From assembly GCA_022360055.1 (NCBI GenBank), contig JAKSDO010000025.1, positions 1 to 58,839 on the forward strand: 58,839 nucleotides of DNA. Reading direction: 5' to 3'. The translations under genes were made by a program, and so were the position numbers. The notes beneath the pieces are model-generated. The model was not told where the DNA came from and made no database searches. It worked only from the letters and a program-made list of their open reading frames with translations. The DNA is from Cytophagales bacterium. GTDB lineage: Bacteria; Bacteroidota; Bacteroidia; Cytophagales; Cyclobacteriaceae. Below, piece after piece: positions 19,478 to 28,262 of the stretch. Each line of letters opens with the position of its first letter. Position 1 is the stretch's first letter.

Positions 19478-20557
19478 CTAAAAATTGGTCAATTCTTCCA
19501 GAAAGATATCATTCGCCTGGCCACTCCATTTTTGAAAATCATTGTTGGGCGCATATTTTGGGACAAAATCCATAAGTTTTGAAATATCAAATGAAGTTGC
19601 CTGAATACCGGCTCCGGAAAGTTCTGCATCCGCCGCATTGCAAGCCTGTTCGTATTGACCTTCTACCGGTACCATCAGCACCGGCTTTTTTAAATACATT
19701 GCTTCGCAGACGGATTCAAATCCGGCCGTTGAAACATAGCCCTTGCAACGCCGCATCATATCAGCAAACAGTGCATTATTGATCTGGTGAAAGCACAGGT
19801 TGTCACGAGGAAAGTACGCTTCGGCAACGTTTTTTCGGTCCCAAAAACAATGCAGTTCTATTTCGGGATGGTTTTTGTGCCACGAAATGATTTCTTCGGC
19901 GTAGCCGTCGTTTACCATATACCCGAGGTAAAAGTCTTCATGTAAAGGTTTTGTGTTTTTTAAATCATCTTTAAGAAGCGGGGGCACCACAACGACCTTT
20001 TTATGTTTTATCGGTTCATAAGGTCTGAAAGACAACGCTAAATACTTATCGCATTTCTGAGAGGTGATTTTGTTATTCGCGATAAACAACCTCTTTTCAA
20101 TTTCTCGATTCGGCACAAAAGGATAGTCGGGGTGGAAGGTGAGAAATTGTCTTCCAATACATACATGTTTGGTTTTGGAGGGCTTATAAAATCTGAAATA
20201 AAACCCCCCGAGAAAGTCATAAAAATTAATCAGGGCGTCGGGCGCTGCTTCCCTTACTTTACGATGAATCTTATCCAGGCTTTTTTTGTAGGTATTCAGG
20301 TATCGGGCATTATGAGCGACCGATTTGCCCAGATTCAGGGATTTATTCTCTTTGTCAAGAACAAAATTTGGCGATTCGATTTCTTCGACTTTCGATTCGA
20401 TTTGTTCGTAGAAATAGCGCGGAATTAGCCTGCGTATACTTTTGCCAATGAAAGTATGAACCACCTCATGGCCATTGGAGCTTAAAATTCTGGAGAGCGC
20501 CATGGCTTGGGTCATATGTCCGCGGCCTTCTCCCTGAACCAAAAAAACAAACTTCAT
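19478..20557 (-). CDS. GT-B fold glycosyltransferase (MurG/GT28-like)
   Basis: This 359-aa protein opens with FLVQGEGRGHMTQAMALS, the Gly-rich nucleotide-sugar/acceptor loop of MurG-like GT-B enzymes. It has the C-terminal donor-binding motif STAGFESVCEAMYLKKPVLMVP near residue 270-295, followed by QYEQACNAADAELSGAG. It should transfer a sugar from a nucleotide donor to a lipid or glycan acceptor at the inner face of the cytoplasmic membrane. No membrane span is seen. It belongs to the family often labelled glycosyltransferase family protein (MJ1255-like). Donor and acceptor cannot be predicted. Downstream is the kinase-like gene, suggesting a shared surface-glycan or lipid step. Confidence 0.85.
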   Translation of the reverse strand: MKFVFLVQGEGRGHMTQAMALSRILSSNGHEVVHTFIGKSIRRLIPRYFYEQIESKVEEIESPNFVLDKENKSLNLGKSVAHNARYLNTYKKSLDKIHRKVREAAPDALINFYDFLGGFYFRFYKPSKTKHVCIGRQFLTFHPDYPFVPNREIEKRLFIANNKITSQKCDKYLALSFRPYEPIKHKKVVVVPPLLKDDLKNTKPLHEDFYLGYMVNDGYAEEIISWHKNHPEIELHCFWDRKNVAEAYFPRDNLCFHQINNALFADMMRRCKGYVSTAGFESVCEAMYLKKPVLMVPVEGQYEQACNAADAELSGAGIQATSFDISKLMDFVPKYAPNNDFQKWSGQANDIFLEELTNF

Positions 20558-20680
20558 TTACATTATATCTATTGCGAAAGCAGGCAAACCGGGAGCTTTC
20601 AAAAACACAAAGCCAACTTATTGAATTTTAGTGAAACCGGACTAATATATATGGATAATAAAGGCCGAATTAAAAAATAA

Positions 20681-20935
20681 TCAATTATTATTTTTTTGAT
20701 CCAACTTTTCTTTTATGTAATCGACTGCCTGATTCATGGTGGTCAGTTGTTCCGCATCACTATCCGGGATTCTGATATCAAAGGCTTGTTCAAATTCCAT
20801 AGTTAACTCTGCATAATCAAGAGAATCAATGCCCAGATCCTTAATAAAATTTGCATCTGGTGTAACTTCCGTCTCGGAAAGACCAAGTTTATGTACTAAA
20901 ATTTCTGTGACCTTCAATGCAATCTGTTTATCCAT
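20681..20935 (-). CDS. Acyl carrier protein
   Basis: This is an 84-aa acidic four-helix ACP. The phosphopantetheine attachment serine is Ser38 in DLGIDSLDYAELTMEFE, which matches the DSL motif. It carries acyl chains as thioesters for fatty acid, lipid or polyketide synthesis. No fatty acid synthase gene is beside it, as would be usual for acpP (fabD, fabG, fabF). The neighbours are a histidine kinase and a glycosyltransferase. It may be a second, specialised ACP, or the primary one relocated; the window cannot tell. Confidence 0.93.
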   Translation of the reverse strand: MDKQIALKVTEILVHKLGLSETEVTPDANFIKDLGIDSLDYAELTMEFEQAFDIRIPDSDAEQLTTMNQAVDYIKEKLDQKNNN

Positions 20936-20995
20936 CGGTTGTGGTTTTTGGAATCTCTAATCTAGCGAAAGATTGTTTCTTGAAAAAATAATTGC

Positions 20996-22351
20996 CTAAA
21001 ATCTGAGTATAAATTCCGTGCCTTCGTCGATCTTAGATTTTACGGAAATGGAGGCATTATGTTGTCGCATGATCTGTCTCGATAGACTTAGGCCAATACC
21101 GGACCCGGATTTTTTTGTCGTAAAGAAGGGGATGAAGATTTTTGTTTGCGCCTCTTCGTCTATTCCGGGACCATTGTCCTTCAATATAAAAAGTGTATTG
21201 TTTTTTTCATCCTGATGGGCGAGCAATTCGACTATTTTGTTTTCGCGGTCTTCCAGGGCCTGAACGGCATTCTTGATCAAGTTGATGAGTACCTGTTGAA
21301 TCAGTTCGGGATCGATGCTTAAGGCGAGGTTTTGGGGAGTGACATTCACGATAAATTGTATGGAGTTTGACTCTATTTCATGTTTGAGCAATACGGAGAT
21401 CTGATCGAAAAGTTCCATGACGCTTACCATTTGAAATTTTGGTTCGGGGGTATGCGTCAGACTTCTGAAATCATTCACAAAACGGATCAATCCTTCACTT
21501 CTTCGCTGGATGGTCTGAACGGCCAGGTGAATGTCTTCAAGATCGTCTTTGCTAATATCCGGGGTGCCGTCACTATAGTCGAGGTATCCTACAATTTCTC
21601 CTTCTACGGTATTTGCGAGAGATGAAATCGGAGTTACGGAATTCATGATTTCGTGGGTGAGCACCCTAACCAACTTCTGCCAAGCTTCCATTTCTTTTTC
21701 TTCCAATTCCGTGCGAATATTCTGCAGGGAAACCAGCTTGAAATTTTCTCCTCCCAGCGTAAGCTCAATTGCGTAAACGGAGAGTTGCCTTTCGTCGCCA
21801 CCGATTTCGATGGTAATCAATGATCTTCCTCCGGTCTTTAATTCCCAAAAACATTTTACCAGTTCATTACTTATTGAGTTGAGGCTATTGATGCTTTTAA
21901 TGTTCTCGATTTTCAACAATCGTTTAGCGGCGATATTCATGATCTGGATATCGCCTTTCTCATTAAATGTGATCAGTCCTATACCGACGTGCTGAACGAT
22001 CGTCGTCAGATATTGCTGACGTTCGTCTTTGGCGAGTTTTGACTTTTTGAGCTTATTTATAACCATCTCAAATTGATCATACAGGTAATTGCCGTACACA
22101 TCGTTCCCTGATTTTTGCCTTGGAATCGTTAAATCGTTGTTTTTGATCGCGTCAAAAAAATCAATGATGTCTCTATTGGTTTTGTCTATAAATTTTATGA
22201 GCGCTACCACCTGAACGATAACCAGGGTGAGTACTAAAAGTATCGTCAGGGCAAATGAATCCGTGCTTACCAACTGAAATAGCAGGAATAGCGTCAATGC
22301 AATCGCAGTGATCCTTATGACGATTTGAAATCTCAGATTGTTAGAGCCCAT
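20996..22351 (-). CDS. Sensor histidine kinase, NtrB-type, partner of the sigma54 regulator
   Basis: This 451-aa membrane-bound kinase has two hydrophobic segments (about 10-30 and 33-53), a HAMP-like linker and a PAS-like region (about 105-215). The HisKA phosphoacceptor is His233 in LTHEIMNSVTPI. The C-terminal HATPase domain has N-box LINLIKNAVQAL, G1 DNGPGID, and G2 GSGIGLSLSRQIM. The periplasmic loop between the two membrane segments is tiny, so the signal is probably sensed in the membrane or through the PAS domain. The gene overlaps the regulator gene by 11 bases, so the two form an operon. The signal is unknown. Confidence 0.94.
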   Translation of the reverse strand: MGSNNLRFQIVIRITAIALTLFLLFQLVSTDSFALTILLVLTLVIVQVVALIKFIDKTNRDIIDFFDAIKNNDLTIPRQKSGNDVYGNYLYDQFEMVINKLKKSKLAKDERQQYLTTIVQHVGIGLITFNEKGDIQIMNIAAKRLLKIENIKSINSLNSISNELVKCFWELKTGGRSLITIEIGGDERQLSVYAIELTLGGENFKLVSLQNIRTELEEKEMEAWQKLVRVLTHEIMNSVTPISSLANTVEGEIVGYLDYSDGTPDISKDDLEDIHLAVQTIQRRSEGLIRFVNDFRSLTHTPEPKFQMVSVMELFDQISVLLKHEIESNSIQFIVNVTPQNLALSIDPELIQQVLINLIKNAVQALEDRENKIVELLAHQDEKNNTLFILKDNGPGIDEEAQTKIFIPFFTTKKSGSGIGLSLSRQIMRQHNASISVKSKIDEGTEFILRF

Positions 22352-23717
22352 GTTTTTCTAATCTGCGATAAAGAGAGGCCCTGGTTAAGCCAAGTTCTTT
22401 TGCAGCCTTGGAGATATTCCCATTATGTTTATTTATCGCTTTCTGAATAACTGATTTTTCTACCGATTCAAGGTTGTAATTCTCTATGTTTATATCATCG
22501 GCCCTGGGGTTGTTGGTTAGAAAGAAAAAGTCCTCCGGAGAAAGGGTGTTGCTATCGCTCATAATAACGGCACGTTCAATCGCGTGCTGGAGCTCACGTA
22601 TATTTCCCGGCCAGGAATACTTTTGCAATCGTTTTATCGTATTTACCGAAAATGATTTGATCGGTTTCCTGTACTTTTTGCAATACATTTCGACAAAATG
22701 ATCTGCCAGTATCTGAACATCCTCCTGTCGTTCCCGAAGCGGAGGGAGGTGAAGCTCGACCGTGTTGATCCTGTACAATAGATCCTGCCTGAATTCTTTG
22801 TTCTTGACCATATCGTAGATTGGCATATTGGTAGCACAAATCAGGCGTATGTCAATTGCTATGGGTTTATTTGCCCCGATCCTGGTAATTTGCCTGTTTT
22901 GAAGGGCCGTCAGCAGCTTTGATTGCAAGGGAAGGCTGAGATTGCCAATTTCGTCCAGGAACAAACTGCCCGTATTAGCTACTTCAAATCGTCCTGCACG
23001 ATCTTCTTTGGCATCCGTAAATGATCCTTTCTTATGCCCAAATAGCTCACTTTCAAACAGGGTTTCGGTAATTGCACCCATATCTACTCCAATGAATACA
23101 TTGTCTTTTCTCAGTGATTTTTGATGCAGTGCTCTGGCAACCAGTTCTTTTCCCGTCCCATTTTCTCCAAGTATCAAAACATTGGCGTCGGTCTGAGCTA
23201 CCTTGTCGATGATGTTGAAGACGCTCTTTATCGCGTCGCTCTTTCCAAGTATATCCTTAAACGGTTGGTTGCTGTCGTCCTGAAGCTGTTTTTTTGCCTT
23301 CTTGAGTTTATCGACTTCGTTGTACGATTTTTTTAGTTTGATTGCTGCCGAAATCGTGGCAATTAATTTCTCGTTTTGCCAGGGCTTTAATACGAAATCC
23401 GTAGCGCCTTCCTTTAATGCCCTTACAGCCATCTCTACATCTCCAAAGGCGGTGATCAGTATCACCACCGCGTTGGGATCTTTTTCCGTTATTTGGCTCA
23501 ACCAGTAAAAACCTTCTTTTCCACTGGTAATGTCTTTACTGAAATTCATATCCAGTAAAATGACGTCGAAAGAATCGTTGTTAAGCAAGAAGGGGATCTT
23601 GTTTGGATTTTTTTCGATCGTAACCTGATGCGCATGTTTCTTTAGCAGCATTTTAGCTGCTAATAATACATCTTCATCATCATCAACAATAAGTATTTTT
23701 CCGATTTCTTTATCCAC
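22341..23717 (-). CDS. Sigma54-dependent response regulator, NtrC family
   Basis: This 458-aa regulator has three domains. The receiver carries the phosphorylatable Asp56 in VILLDMNFS, Thr89 and Lys111. The AAA+ domain has Walker A GENGTGKE (184-191) and Walker B SLFLDE (251-256). The C-terminal Fis-type helix-turn-helix ends ISKAAKELGLTRASLYRRLEKHGL. The sigma54-contacting loop reads GSFTDA (231-236), not the canonical GAFTGA, so Gly is Asp at the fifth position. It should activate RpoN promoters on phosphorylation by the kinase downstream. Upstream (23784-23838) lie palindromes that could be its own operators. Confidence 0.95.
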   Translation of the reverse strand: MDKEIGKILIVDDDEDVLLAAKMLLKKHAHQVTIEKNPNKIPFLLNNDSFDVILLDMNFSKDITSGKEGFYWLSQITEKDPNAVVILITAFGDVEMAVRALKEGATDFVLKPWQNEKLIATISAAIKLKKSYNEVDKLKKAKKQLQDDSNQPFKDILGKSDAIKSVFNIIDKVAQTDANVLILGENGTGKELVARALHQKSLRKDNVFIGVDMGAITETLFESELFGHKKGSFTDAKEDRAGRFEVANTGSLFLDEIGNLSLPLQSKLLTALQNRQITRIGANKPIAIDIRLICATNMPIYDMVKNKEFRQDLLYRINTVELHLPPLRERQEDVQILADHFVEMYCKKYRKPIKSFSVNTIKRLQKYSWPGNIRELQHAIERAVIMSDSNTLSPEDFFFLTNNPRADDINIENYNLESVEKSVIQKAINKHNGNISKAAKELGLTRASLYRRLEKHGL

Positions 23718-23783
23718 TAGGTAACAATTTTATGTTTTTATGCTTCCAAATTGGTGCCAACATTAAAAGAAGGCTGGTAATCA

Positions 23784-23838
23784 GTTCATTGATGTTTTCA
23801 TTAATGAACAATTCCTGTTTGTGAGCGAATATGTTCAC
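23784..23838. promoter_or_regulatory. Candidate operator palindromes upstream of the NtrC-type regulator
   Basis: Two inverted repeats, GTTCATT...AATGAAC and GTGA...TCAC, lie 67 to 121 bases upstream of the regulator ATG, the usual distance for enhancer sites of sigma54 activators. Self-binding is an inference. Confidence 0.3.
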
Positions 23839-23983
23839 GAAACTGTATCAAAACCGAACACAATTTAACTACTTTTTGTAATTAACAAAGGCAGATTCCG
23901 CAAAGAATTTGAATGCTTGCAAAATTCATAAAAAGAAGTAGCCTTCATTGAGAATTAATAATTAATTCATATATTTAAAGGTT

Positions 23984-24064
23984 GTTTTTGTGGATTTTAT
24001 CATTGATCCATTTAAAAATTTGAGTTTTTGACCAATTACCCCGCTTTCTTTGCGGGGTTTTTTT
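23984..24064 (+). ncRNA. Candidate small RNA ending in a strong terminator
   Basis: A promoter-like pair (TTG, 19-base spacer, TATATTTA) at 23948-23977 would start a transcript of about 80 bases near 23984, ending at the terminator 24038-24064. No plus-strand gene lies upstream to need this terminator. The body is AT-rich and shows no known RNA family. The hairpin may instead serve the minus-strand operon, so this is a weak call. Confidence 0.25.
24038..24064 (+). terminator. Strong rho-independent terminator, plus orientation
   Basis: ACCCCGC - TTTCTTT - GCGGGGT is followed by a run of seven T. The T-run is only on the plus strand. The hairpin starts 3 bases beyond the stop codon of the minus-strand exported-protein gene, where it could also act as a 3' hairpin for that transcript. 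Confidence 0.7.
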
Positions 24065-24066
24065 AT

Positions 24067-24858
24067 TTATCGGTAACAGGAGATTTGATTTTTGGAGAAG
24101 AGGTAGGTTCGGCCGTCGCGGATTATAGCAAATAACCAGGGCGCATTTTTTGGCAGCGCTCTTTTCACGTCATGATCGCTATAAAGATTTATCTCTACCA
24201 AATTGTTTCCCTCGATAAAATACATGTTATCCATTTCAAAATTGAAGGAGGATATGTTTTTATATTCAAACTTCTTCAGATAGGTGCCCAGATTGTCAAA
24301 TATTAAAATCCCGCGATGCTTTGTGCTAAGGAATAAACGGTTTTGATATTCTTTTAAAAAGAGAATTTCATAATTATCCGGATCGAGCAATTGCTCAAGC
24401 GGGGTTCGGGAAATTAGAAGTCTTGACGTAATATCATATTTTATCAGGCTAAAGTCGGCTTGATCGATCAGCCAGATATTGTTGTCAAACGAGGGGGTAG
24501 CCATCTCGGCAAATCCGATTATATCTTGCGGGAATGAGTAATCCTCATGAAGTGAAAGATTTCGGTTAATTAACCGGAATTGCTGTAAGTCGCGATGAAA
24601 TGAAAATATGCGCAGTCCTTGCCAGGCTTCCAGGGCTGTCGCTCTGTTTGGGTTAGGAGGAGAAAATACCAGCTTATTTTGGAGATCGGTGTCATATCGG
24701 ATGATATCCCCCTTGTAGGTAGCTATATATATATGGCCGGCGCGGTCCTGCGAAACCTCCGTAGGTTCGTCAATTGCGACAGAACTTATTAACTGAAAAT
24801 TCTGTTGCGTTATTTGAAAAAAGCAACCGGCAAATAAGATCAGGAAAATTGGTTTCAT
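24067..24858 (-). CDS. Exported beta-propeller-like protein of unknown function
   Basis: This 263-aa protein has a signal peptide (MKPIFLILFAGCFFQITQ) and then repeated beta-strand pairs of the NHL/six-bladed propeller kind. Examples are IDEPTEVSQDRAGHIYIATY and later SFDNNIWLIDQADFSLIKYD, then QNRLFLSTKHRGILIFDNLG. It is short for a full propeller (perhaps five or six small blades). Its ATG overlaps the lpxH stop by 4 bases, so it is translationally coupled to lipid A synthesis. That is suggestive, but the function is unknown. Confidence 0.7.
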   Translation of the reverse strand: MKPIFLILFAGCFFQITQQNFQLISSVAIDEPTEVSQDRAGHIYIATYKGDIIRYDTDLQNKLVFSPPNPNRATALEAWQGLRIFSFHRDLQQFRLINRNLSLHEDYSFPQDIIGFAEMATPSFDNNIWLIDQADFSLIKYDITSRLLISRTPLEQLLDPDNYEILFLKEYQNRLFLSTKHRGILIFDNLGTYLKKFEYKNISSFNFEMDNMYFIEGNNLVEINLYSDHDVKRALPKNAPWLFAIIRDGRTYLFSKNQISCYR

Positions 24859-25637
24859 AAATTGTCTTGAAAAGATCTCAGAGCAAATGATCTTCCGTTA
24901 AACTCTCCGTAAGTGAAATGGTTGACCCACTCTCCAAGATTAATATACCGGCTGTTTTCCGTGAGTTTGAAATCCAGCGACATATGCCTGTGACCAAAAA
25001 CATAATAGTCCCGATGTTTTTCCCGTTCTCTTTTGCGGCAGTACTGAATCAGATACTCTTTTTCTCCGAGGAACTTTTCATCCAATCCGGTTTTTCTTAT
25101 CCTGCTGGATTTTGACCATCTTTTTGCTAATTCAATACCAATATCCGGATGGAGCCATCGAAATAGCCATTGAGCAGCTTTATTTGTGAAAATTTTTTTC
25201 AGAATCTTATAAAGCCGGTCACCGGGCCCAAGTCCGTCTCCATGACCGACCATAAATGTTTTATCGGAGACTTTTAGTTCGACAGGCCTGTGATGAACTT
25301 CAATCCCCAGTTCTTCCTGGAAATACCGGAACATCCACAGATCGTGATTGCCGGTGAAAAAAACAACTTCAATTCCCCGATCTGCGAGGTTGGCAATTTT
25401 ACCTAAGAAACGAACATGGCCTTTAGGCACGGCGTGGCGGTATTCGTACCAGAAGTCAAAAATGTCCCCGACCAAAAATATTGCCTGTGCATCATTTTCA
25501 ATCGAATCGAGCCACCTGATTACTTTATGTTCCCGTTCGATTTCGTATTGTCTGGGTATAGATGACAATCCGAGGTGAAAATCCGAGGCAAAATAAATCT
25601 TTTTATTTTTTTTCAGCTCAATTGCTAAATCAGGCAT
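24855..25637 (-). CDS. lpxH: UDP-2,3-diacylglucosamine diphosphatase
   Basis: This is a calcineurin-type phosphoesterase (260 aa) of the Raetz pathway. It cleaves UDP-2,3-diacylglucosamine to lipid X and UMP on the cytoplasmic membrane face. The metal-binding motifs are all present: ASDFHLG, VGDIFDFW, TGNHD, GHGDGLGPGD and FGHRHM. It is peripheral, without a signal peptide. It marks the organism as lipid A-producing. It lies 52 bases after ftsH. FtsH controls lipid A levels in E. coli by degrading LpxC, so the neighbourhood is sensible, though no such regulation can be read here. Confidence 0.93.
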   Translation of the reverse strand: MPDLAIELKKNKKIYFASDFHLGLSSIPRQYEIEREHKVIRWLDSIENDAQAIFLVGDIFDFWYEYRHAVPKGHVRFLGKIANLADRGIEVVFFTGNHDLWMFRYFQEELGIEVHHRPVELKVSDKTFMVGHGDGLGPGDRLYKILKKIFTNKAAQWLFRWLHPDIGIELAKRWSKSSRIRKTGLDEKFLGEKEYLIQYCRKREREKHRDYYVFGHRHMSLDFKLTENSRYINLGEWVNHFTYGEFNGRSFALRSFQDNL

Positions 25638-25689
25638 ACGCTACGATCAAAAAAATAAGGCAGCTACGGGCCGCCCTTACCTATAAGCA

Positions 25690-27798
25690 TTATTGTTTCT
25701 TTTCTTCTTCCGGTTCGGGCGAGGGGACATCAACGGTATCCTGTTGAGTTTTTTCCATCCTTTCAGTCTCTTCTTCTTTTTTTAAATTTGCCTTTTTTGC
25801 ATCAGCTTTTTTCTTGTCGGAAGCTTTTTTTTCTTCTTTTTTTGCCTCCAGAGTCCCATTTGTAAAGGCTTCATAAGTAGTTTGTCTTTCAAATGGTCTT
25901 TTCCCTATCAACCGTTCAAGGTCACTTTGAAATATGATTTCTTTTTCCAGCAACTCTTTTGCAACTATTTCCAATTCCTCCTGCTTTTCGCTTAAAAGAT
26001 CTTTTGTGCGCTTGAATGCATTCTCAATGAGCTTACTAACTTCCTGATCGATTGTCCGGGCGGTCTCTTCGGAGTAGGGTTTTGTAAAATTGTATTCCGA
26101 TTGCTTCGAATCGTAAAACGAAATATTTCCTATCTTTTCGTTCATGCCATAAATTGTAACGATACTATAGGCCATTTTCGTAACTCTTTCCAAATCACTG
26201 AGCGCACCCGTGGAAATCTTATTAAAAATTATTTCTTCGGCCGCACGGCCCCCCAAGGTCATACACATTTCGTCCAAAAGCTGTTCCGTCTGATATAAAA
26301 ATTGTTCTTTTGGTAAATACTGCGCATATCCTAAGGCTGCAACGCCGCGAGGGACAATGCTTACTTTCACAAGAGGATCTGCATGCTCAAGAAACCATCC
26401 GGCAACCGCATGCCCCGCTTCGTGATAGGCAACGATTTTCTTTTCTTCGGGAGAGATAATTTTACTCTTTTTCTCCAGGCCGCCAATCACACGGTCAATC
26501 GCATCGTGAAAATCGTCCATATCGATGGCTTTCTTGCTTTTCCTGGCTCCAATTAAAGCAGCTTCATTACATACATTGGCGATTTCGGCACCGGCAAATC
26601 CGGGCGTCTGCGCCGCAAGTTTTTTTGTGTCAACTTTTTTTGAAAGTTTCAGGGGTTTCAGGTGAACGTTGAAAATCGCTTCTCTGCCAAGTATATCCGG
26701 TTTGTCAATGCTGATCTGCCGGTCAAATCGTCCCGGCCTCAGCAGAGCAGAATCCAGGACATCCGGTCTGTTGCTGGCGGCAAGTATGATCACCCCGGAA
26801 TCCGTTGCAAAACCGTCCATTTCCACCAGCAAAGAATTCAGGGTATTTTCGCGTTCATCATTTGCACCCGGCATCTGACCTCTGCCTCTGGACCGGCCGA
26901 TAGCGTCTATTTCATCAATAAACACGATGCAAGGCGCTTTTTCTTTAGCCTGCTTAAACAGGTCTCTGACTCGGGCAGCTCCTACGCCCACAAACATCTC
27001 TACAAAATCAGATCCGGAAAGGGAGAAAAACGGTACTTCCGCTTCACCGGCAACAGCTTTTGCAAGAAGTGTTTTTCCGGTACCCGGGGCCCCGACCAAC
27101 AAGGCTCCTTTTGGTATTTTGCCCCCCAGGTTTGTAAACTTCGAAGGATCTTTTAAAAAATCGACGATTTCCTTCACTTCTTCTTTGGCTTCTTCAAGAC
27201 CGGCAACGTCTGCAAAAGTTATTTTCACTTTGTTCTCCGCATCAAATAAAGCAGCTTTGGATTTTCCGATATTGAAAATTTGACCTCCGGGGCCTGCCGT
27301 ACCGGTCATTCGCCTCATCAGAATCCAGAAGACAATTAAGATTAAAAACAAAAATCCCCAATTGAATATCATGCTGGTAAAATCAGACCGATCTTCAAAT
27401 TTGTATGGGATGTTCTTGTCATCAGGCATTTTTGATTCGAGCGCACGGAGTTTTTCGTCGAATTTTTCCGCCGAAACGATTTTGAATTTGAAATGCGGAT
27501 TTTGACTGAAATACAGTGAAGGCTTTTCGATGTCGTATTCTCCGCTGGCAATTCCTTCGTCATTGAGGAATACCTCCACCAAATCCTGGTTCTTAATGAT
27601 TATTATTTCCTTAACATGTCCTTTCAACGCCAATTCTTCAAATCTTCTCTCGGTAATCTCTTCCAATCCGGAGGATTGATTAAAATAGAAAATTGAAAAT
27701 GTCAGGATCACCAGAGAAAGAATGATCCACACCTGGTAATTCGGCTTTTGCGGCTGTTTAGGGATAAAGCTCTTTTTCTTATTCGGAATATCTGCCAT
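25690..27798 (-). CDS. ftsH: ATP-dependent zinc metalloprotease FtsH
   Basis: This 702-aa membrane AAA+ protease has two membrane spans (about 23-40 and 146-161) around a periplasmic domain. Walker A is GAPGTGKT (236-243), followed by Walker B, the second region of homology, and the zinc site HEAGH (His459, Glu460, His463). It forms hexamers that degrade membrane and short-lived proteins. The C-terminus has a long lysine/glutamate-rich tail of about 50 residues, which E. coli FtsH lacks. It lies 49 bases after rsfS in one probable operon. Confidence 0.96.
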   Translation of the reverse strand: MADIPNKKKSFIPKQPQKPNYQVWIILSLVILTFSIFYFNQSSGLEEITERRFEELALKGHVKEIIIIKNQDLVEVFLNDEGIASGEYDIEKPSLYFSQNPHFKFKIVSAEKFDEKLRALESKMPDDKNIPYKFEDRSDFTSMIFNWGFLFLILIVFWILMRRMTGTAGPGGQIFNIGKSKAALFDAENKVKITFADVAGLEEAKEEVKEIVDFLKDPSKFTNLGGKIPKGALLVGAPGTGKTLLAKAVAGEAEVPFFSLSGSDFVEMFVGVGAARVRDLFKQAKEKAPCIVFIDEIDAIGRSRGRGQMPGANDERENTLNSLLVEMDGFATDSGVIILAASNRPDVLDSALLRPGRFDRQISIDKPDILGREAIFNVHLKPLKLSKKVDTKKLAAQTPGFAGAEIANVCNEAALIGARKSKKAIDMDDFHDAIDRVIGGLEKKSKIISPEEKKIVAYHEAGHAVAGWFLEHADPLVKVSIVPRGVAALGYAQYLPKEQFLYQTEQLLDEMCMTLGGRAAEEIIFNKISTGALSDLERVTKMAYSIVTIYGMNEKIGNISFYDSKQSEYNFTKPYSEETARTIDQEVSKLIENAFKRTKDLLSEKQEELEIVAKELLEKEIIFQSDLERLIGKRPFERQTTYEAFTNGTLEAKKEEKKASDKKKADAKKANLKKEEETERMEKTQQDTVDVPSPEPEEEKKQ

Positions 27799-27847
27799 TC
27801 TATATATTAATTACATGCTTAAAATTAACAATAATAATCGATGAATG

Positions 27848-28222
27848 TTATTGATCATCAACCCTGGTTATGATTGCATCGCCCCACAATTCCTCCAGAC
27901 CGTAAAACGATCTGACATCGTTCTTGAAAATATGCGCAACAACATTCACATAGTCTAACAAAATCCATTCCTTATTTTGAAATCCTTCGCGGTGCCACGG
28001 CCTTTCGTTTGTTATATCATATACTTCTTTTTCTACGGATTCCGAGATGGCATCGATTTGAGTATCCGAGCTCCCGGTACATATAATGAAATAATCTGCA
28101 ATTGCGTTCCCTATGTCCTTTAAGTTGAGTATAACAATATTCGTTCCCTTTTTTTCTTGAATCCCCTTTACTATATATTTGCTTAATTTTTCAGGCGAAT
28201 GAGTATCAGTTTTTTTTACCAT
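27848..28222 (-). CDS. rsfS: Ribosomal silencing factor RsfS
   Basis: This 124-aa protein of the Iojap/RsfS family binds ribosomal protein uL14 and blocks joining of the subunits in poor nutrient conditions. Features are the ISESVEKEVYDITNERPWHREGF region, DWILLDYVNVVAHIF-type core (here EWILLDYVNVVAHIF), and the end RSFYGLEELWGDA. A TAnnTTTG element at 28245-28252 gives a leader of about 18-20 bases. It is the first gene of the rsfS-ftsH-lpxH unit and divergent from birA, with only 40 bases between. Confidence 0.94.
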   Translation of the reverse strand: MVKKTDTHSPEKLSKYIVKGIQEKKGTNIVILNLKDIGNAIADYFIICTGSSDTQIDAISESVEKEVYDITNERPWHREGFQNKEWILLDYVNVVAHIFKNDVRSFYGLEELWGDAIITRVDDQ

Positions 28223-28244
28223 TCTTTAGTTTTAAATTAATTCG

Positions 28245-28252
28245 CAAAGCTA
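28245..28252 (-). promoter_or_regulatory. -7 element (TAGCTTTG) of rsfS-ftsH-lpxH
   Basis: TAGCTTTG followed by CG on the minus strand matches TAnnTTTG and sits 22 bases upstream of the rsfS ATG, in the short divergent gap with birA. Confidence 0.6.
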
Positions 28253-28262
28253 CAAAAAATCC

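Larger units (their letters stand above)
23718..24066. other. Intergenic region with palindromes and a plus-strand terminator
   Basis: No protein gene is seen between two minus-strand genes. Near the regulator gene are an inverted repeat GTTCATT-N12-AATGAAC (23784-23809), which contains the perfect palindrome TTCATTAATGAA (23797-23808), and an imperfect one, GTGA-N10-TCAC (23821-23838). Further on, a candidate plus-strand promoter (TTG 23948-23950, N19, TATATTTA 23970-23977) precedes a strong terminator at 24038-24064. Confidence 0.5.

Noticed and set aside
23745-23760. Possible sigma54 promoter (TGGCAC) just upstream of the NtrC-type regulator
   Set aside because: The -24 half TTGGCAC is present on the minus strand, but the -12 TTGC half is missing at the required spacing.
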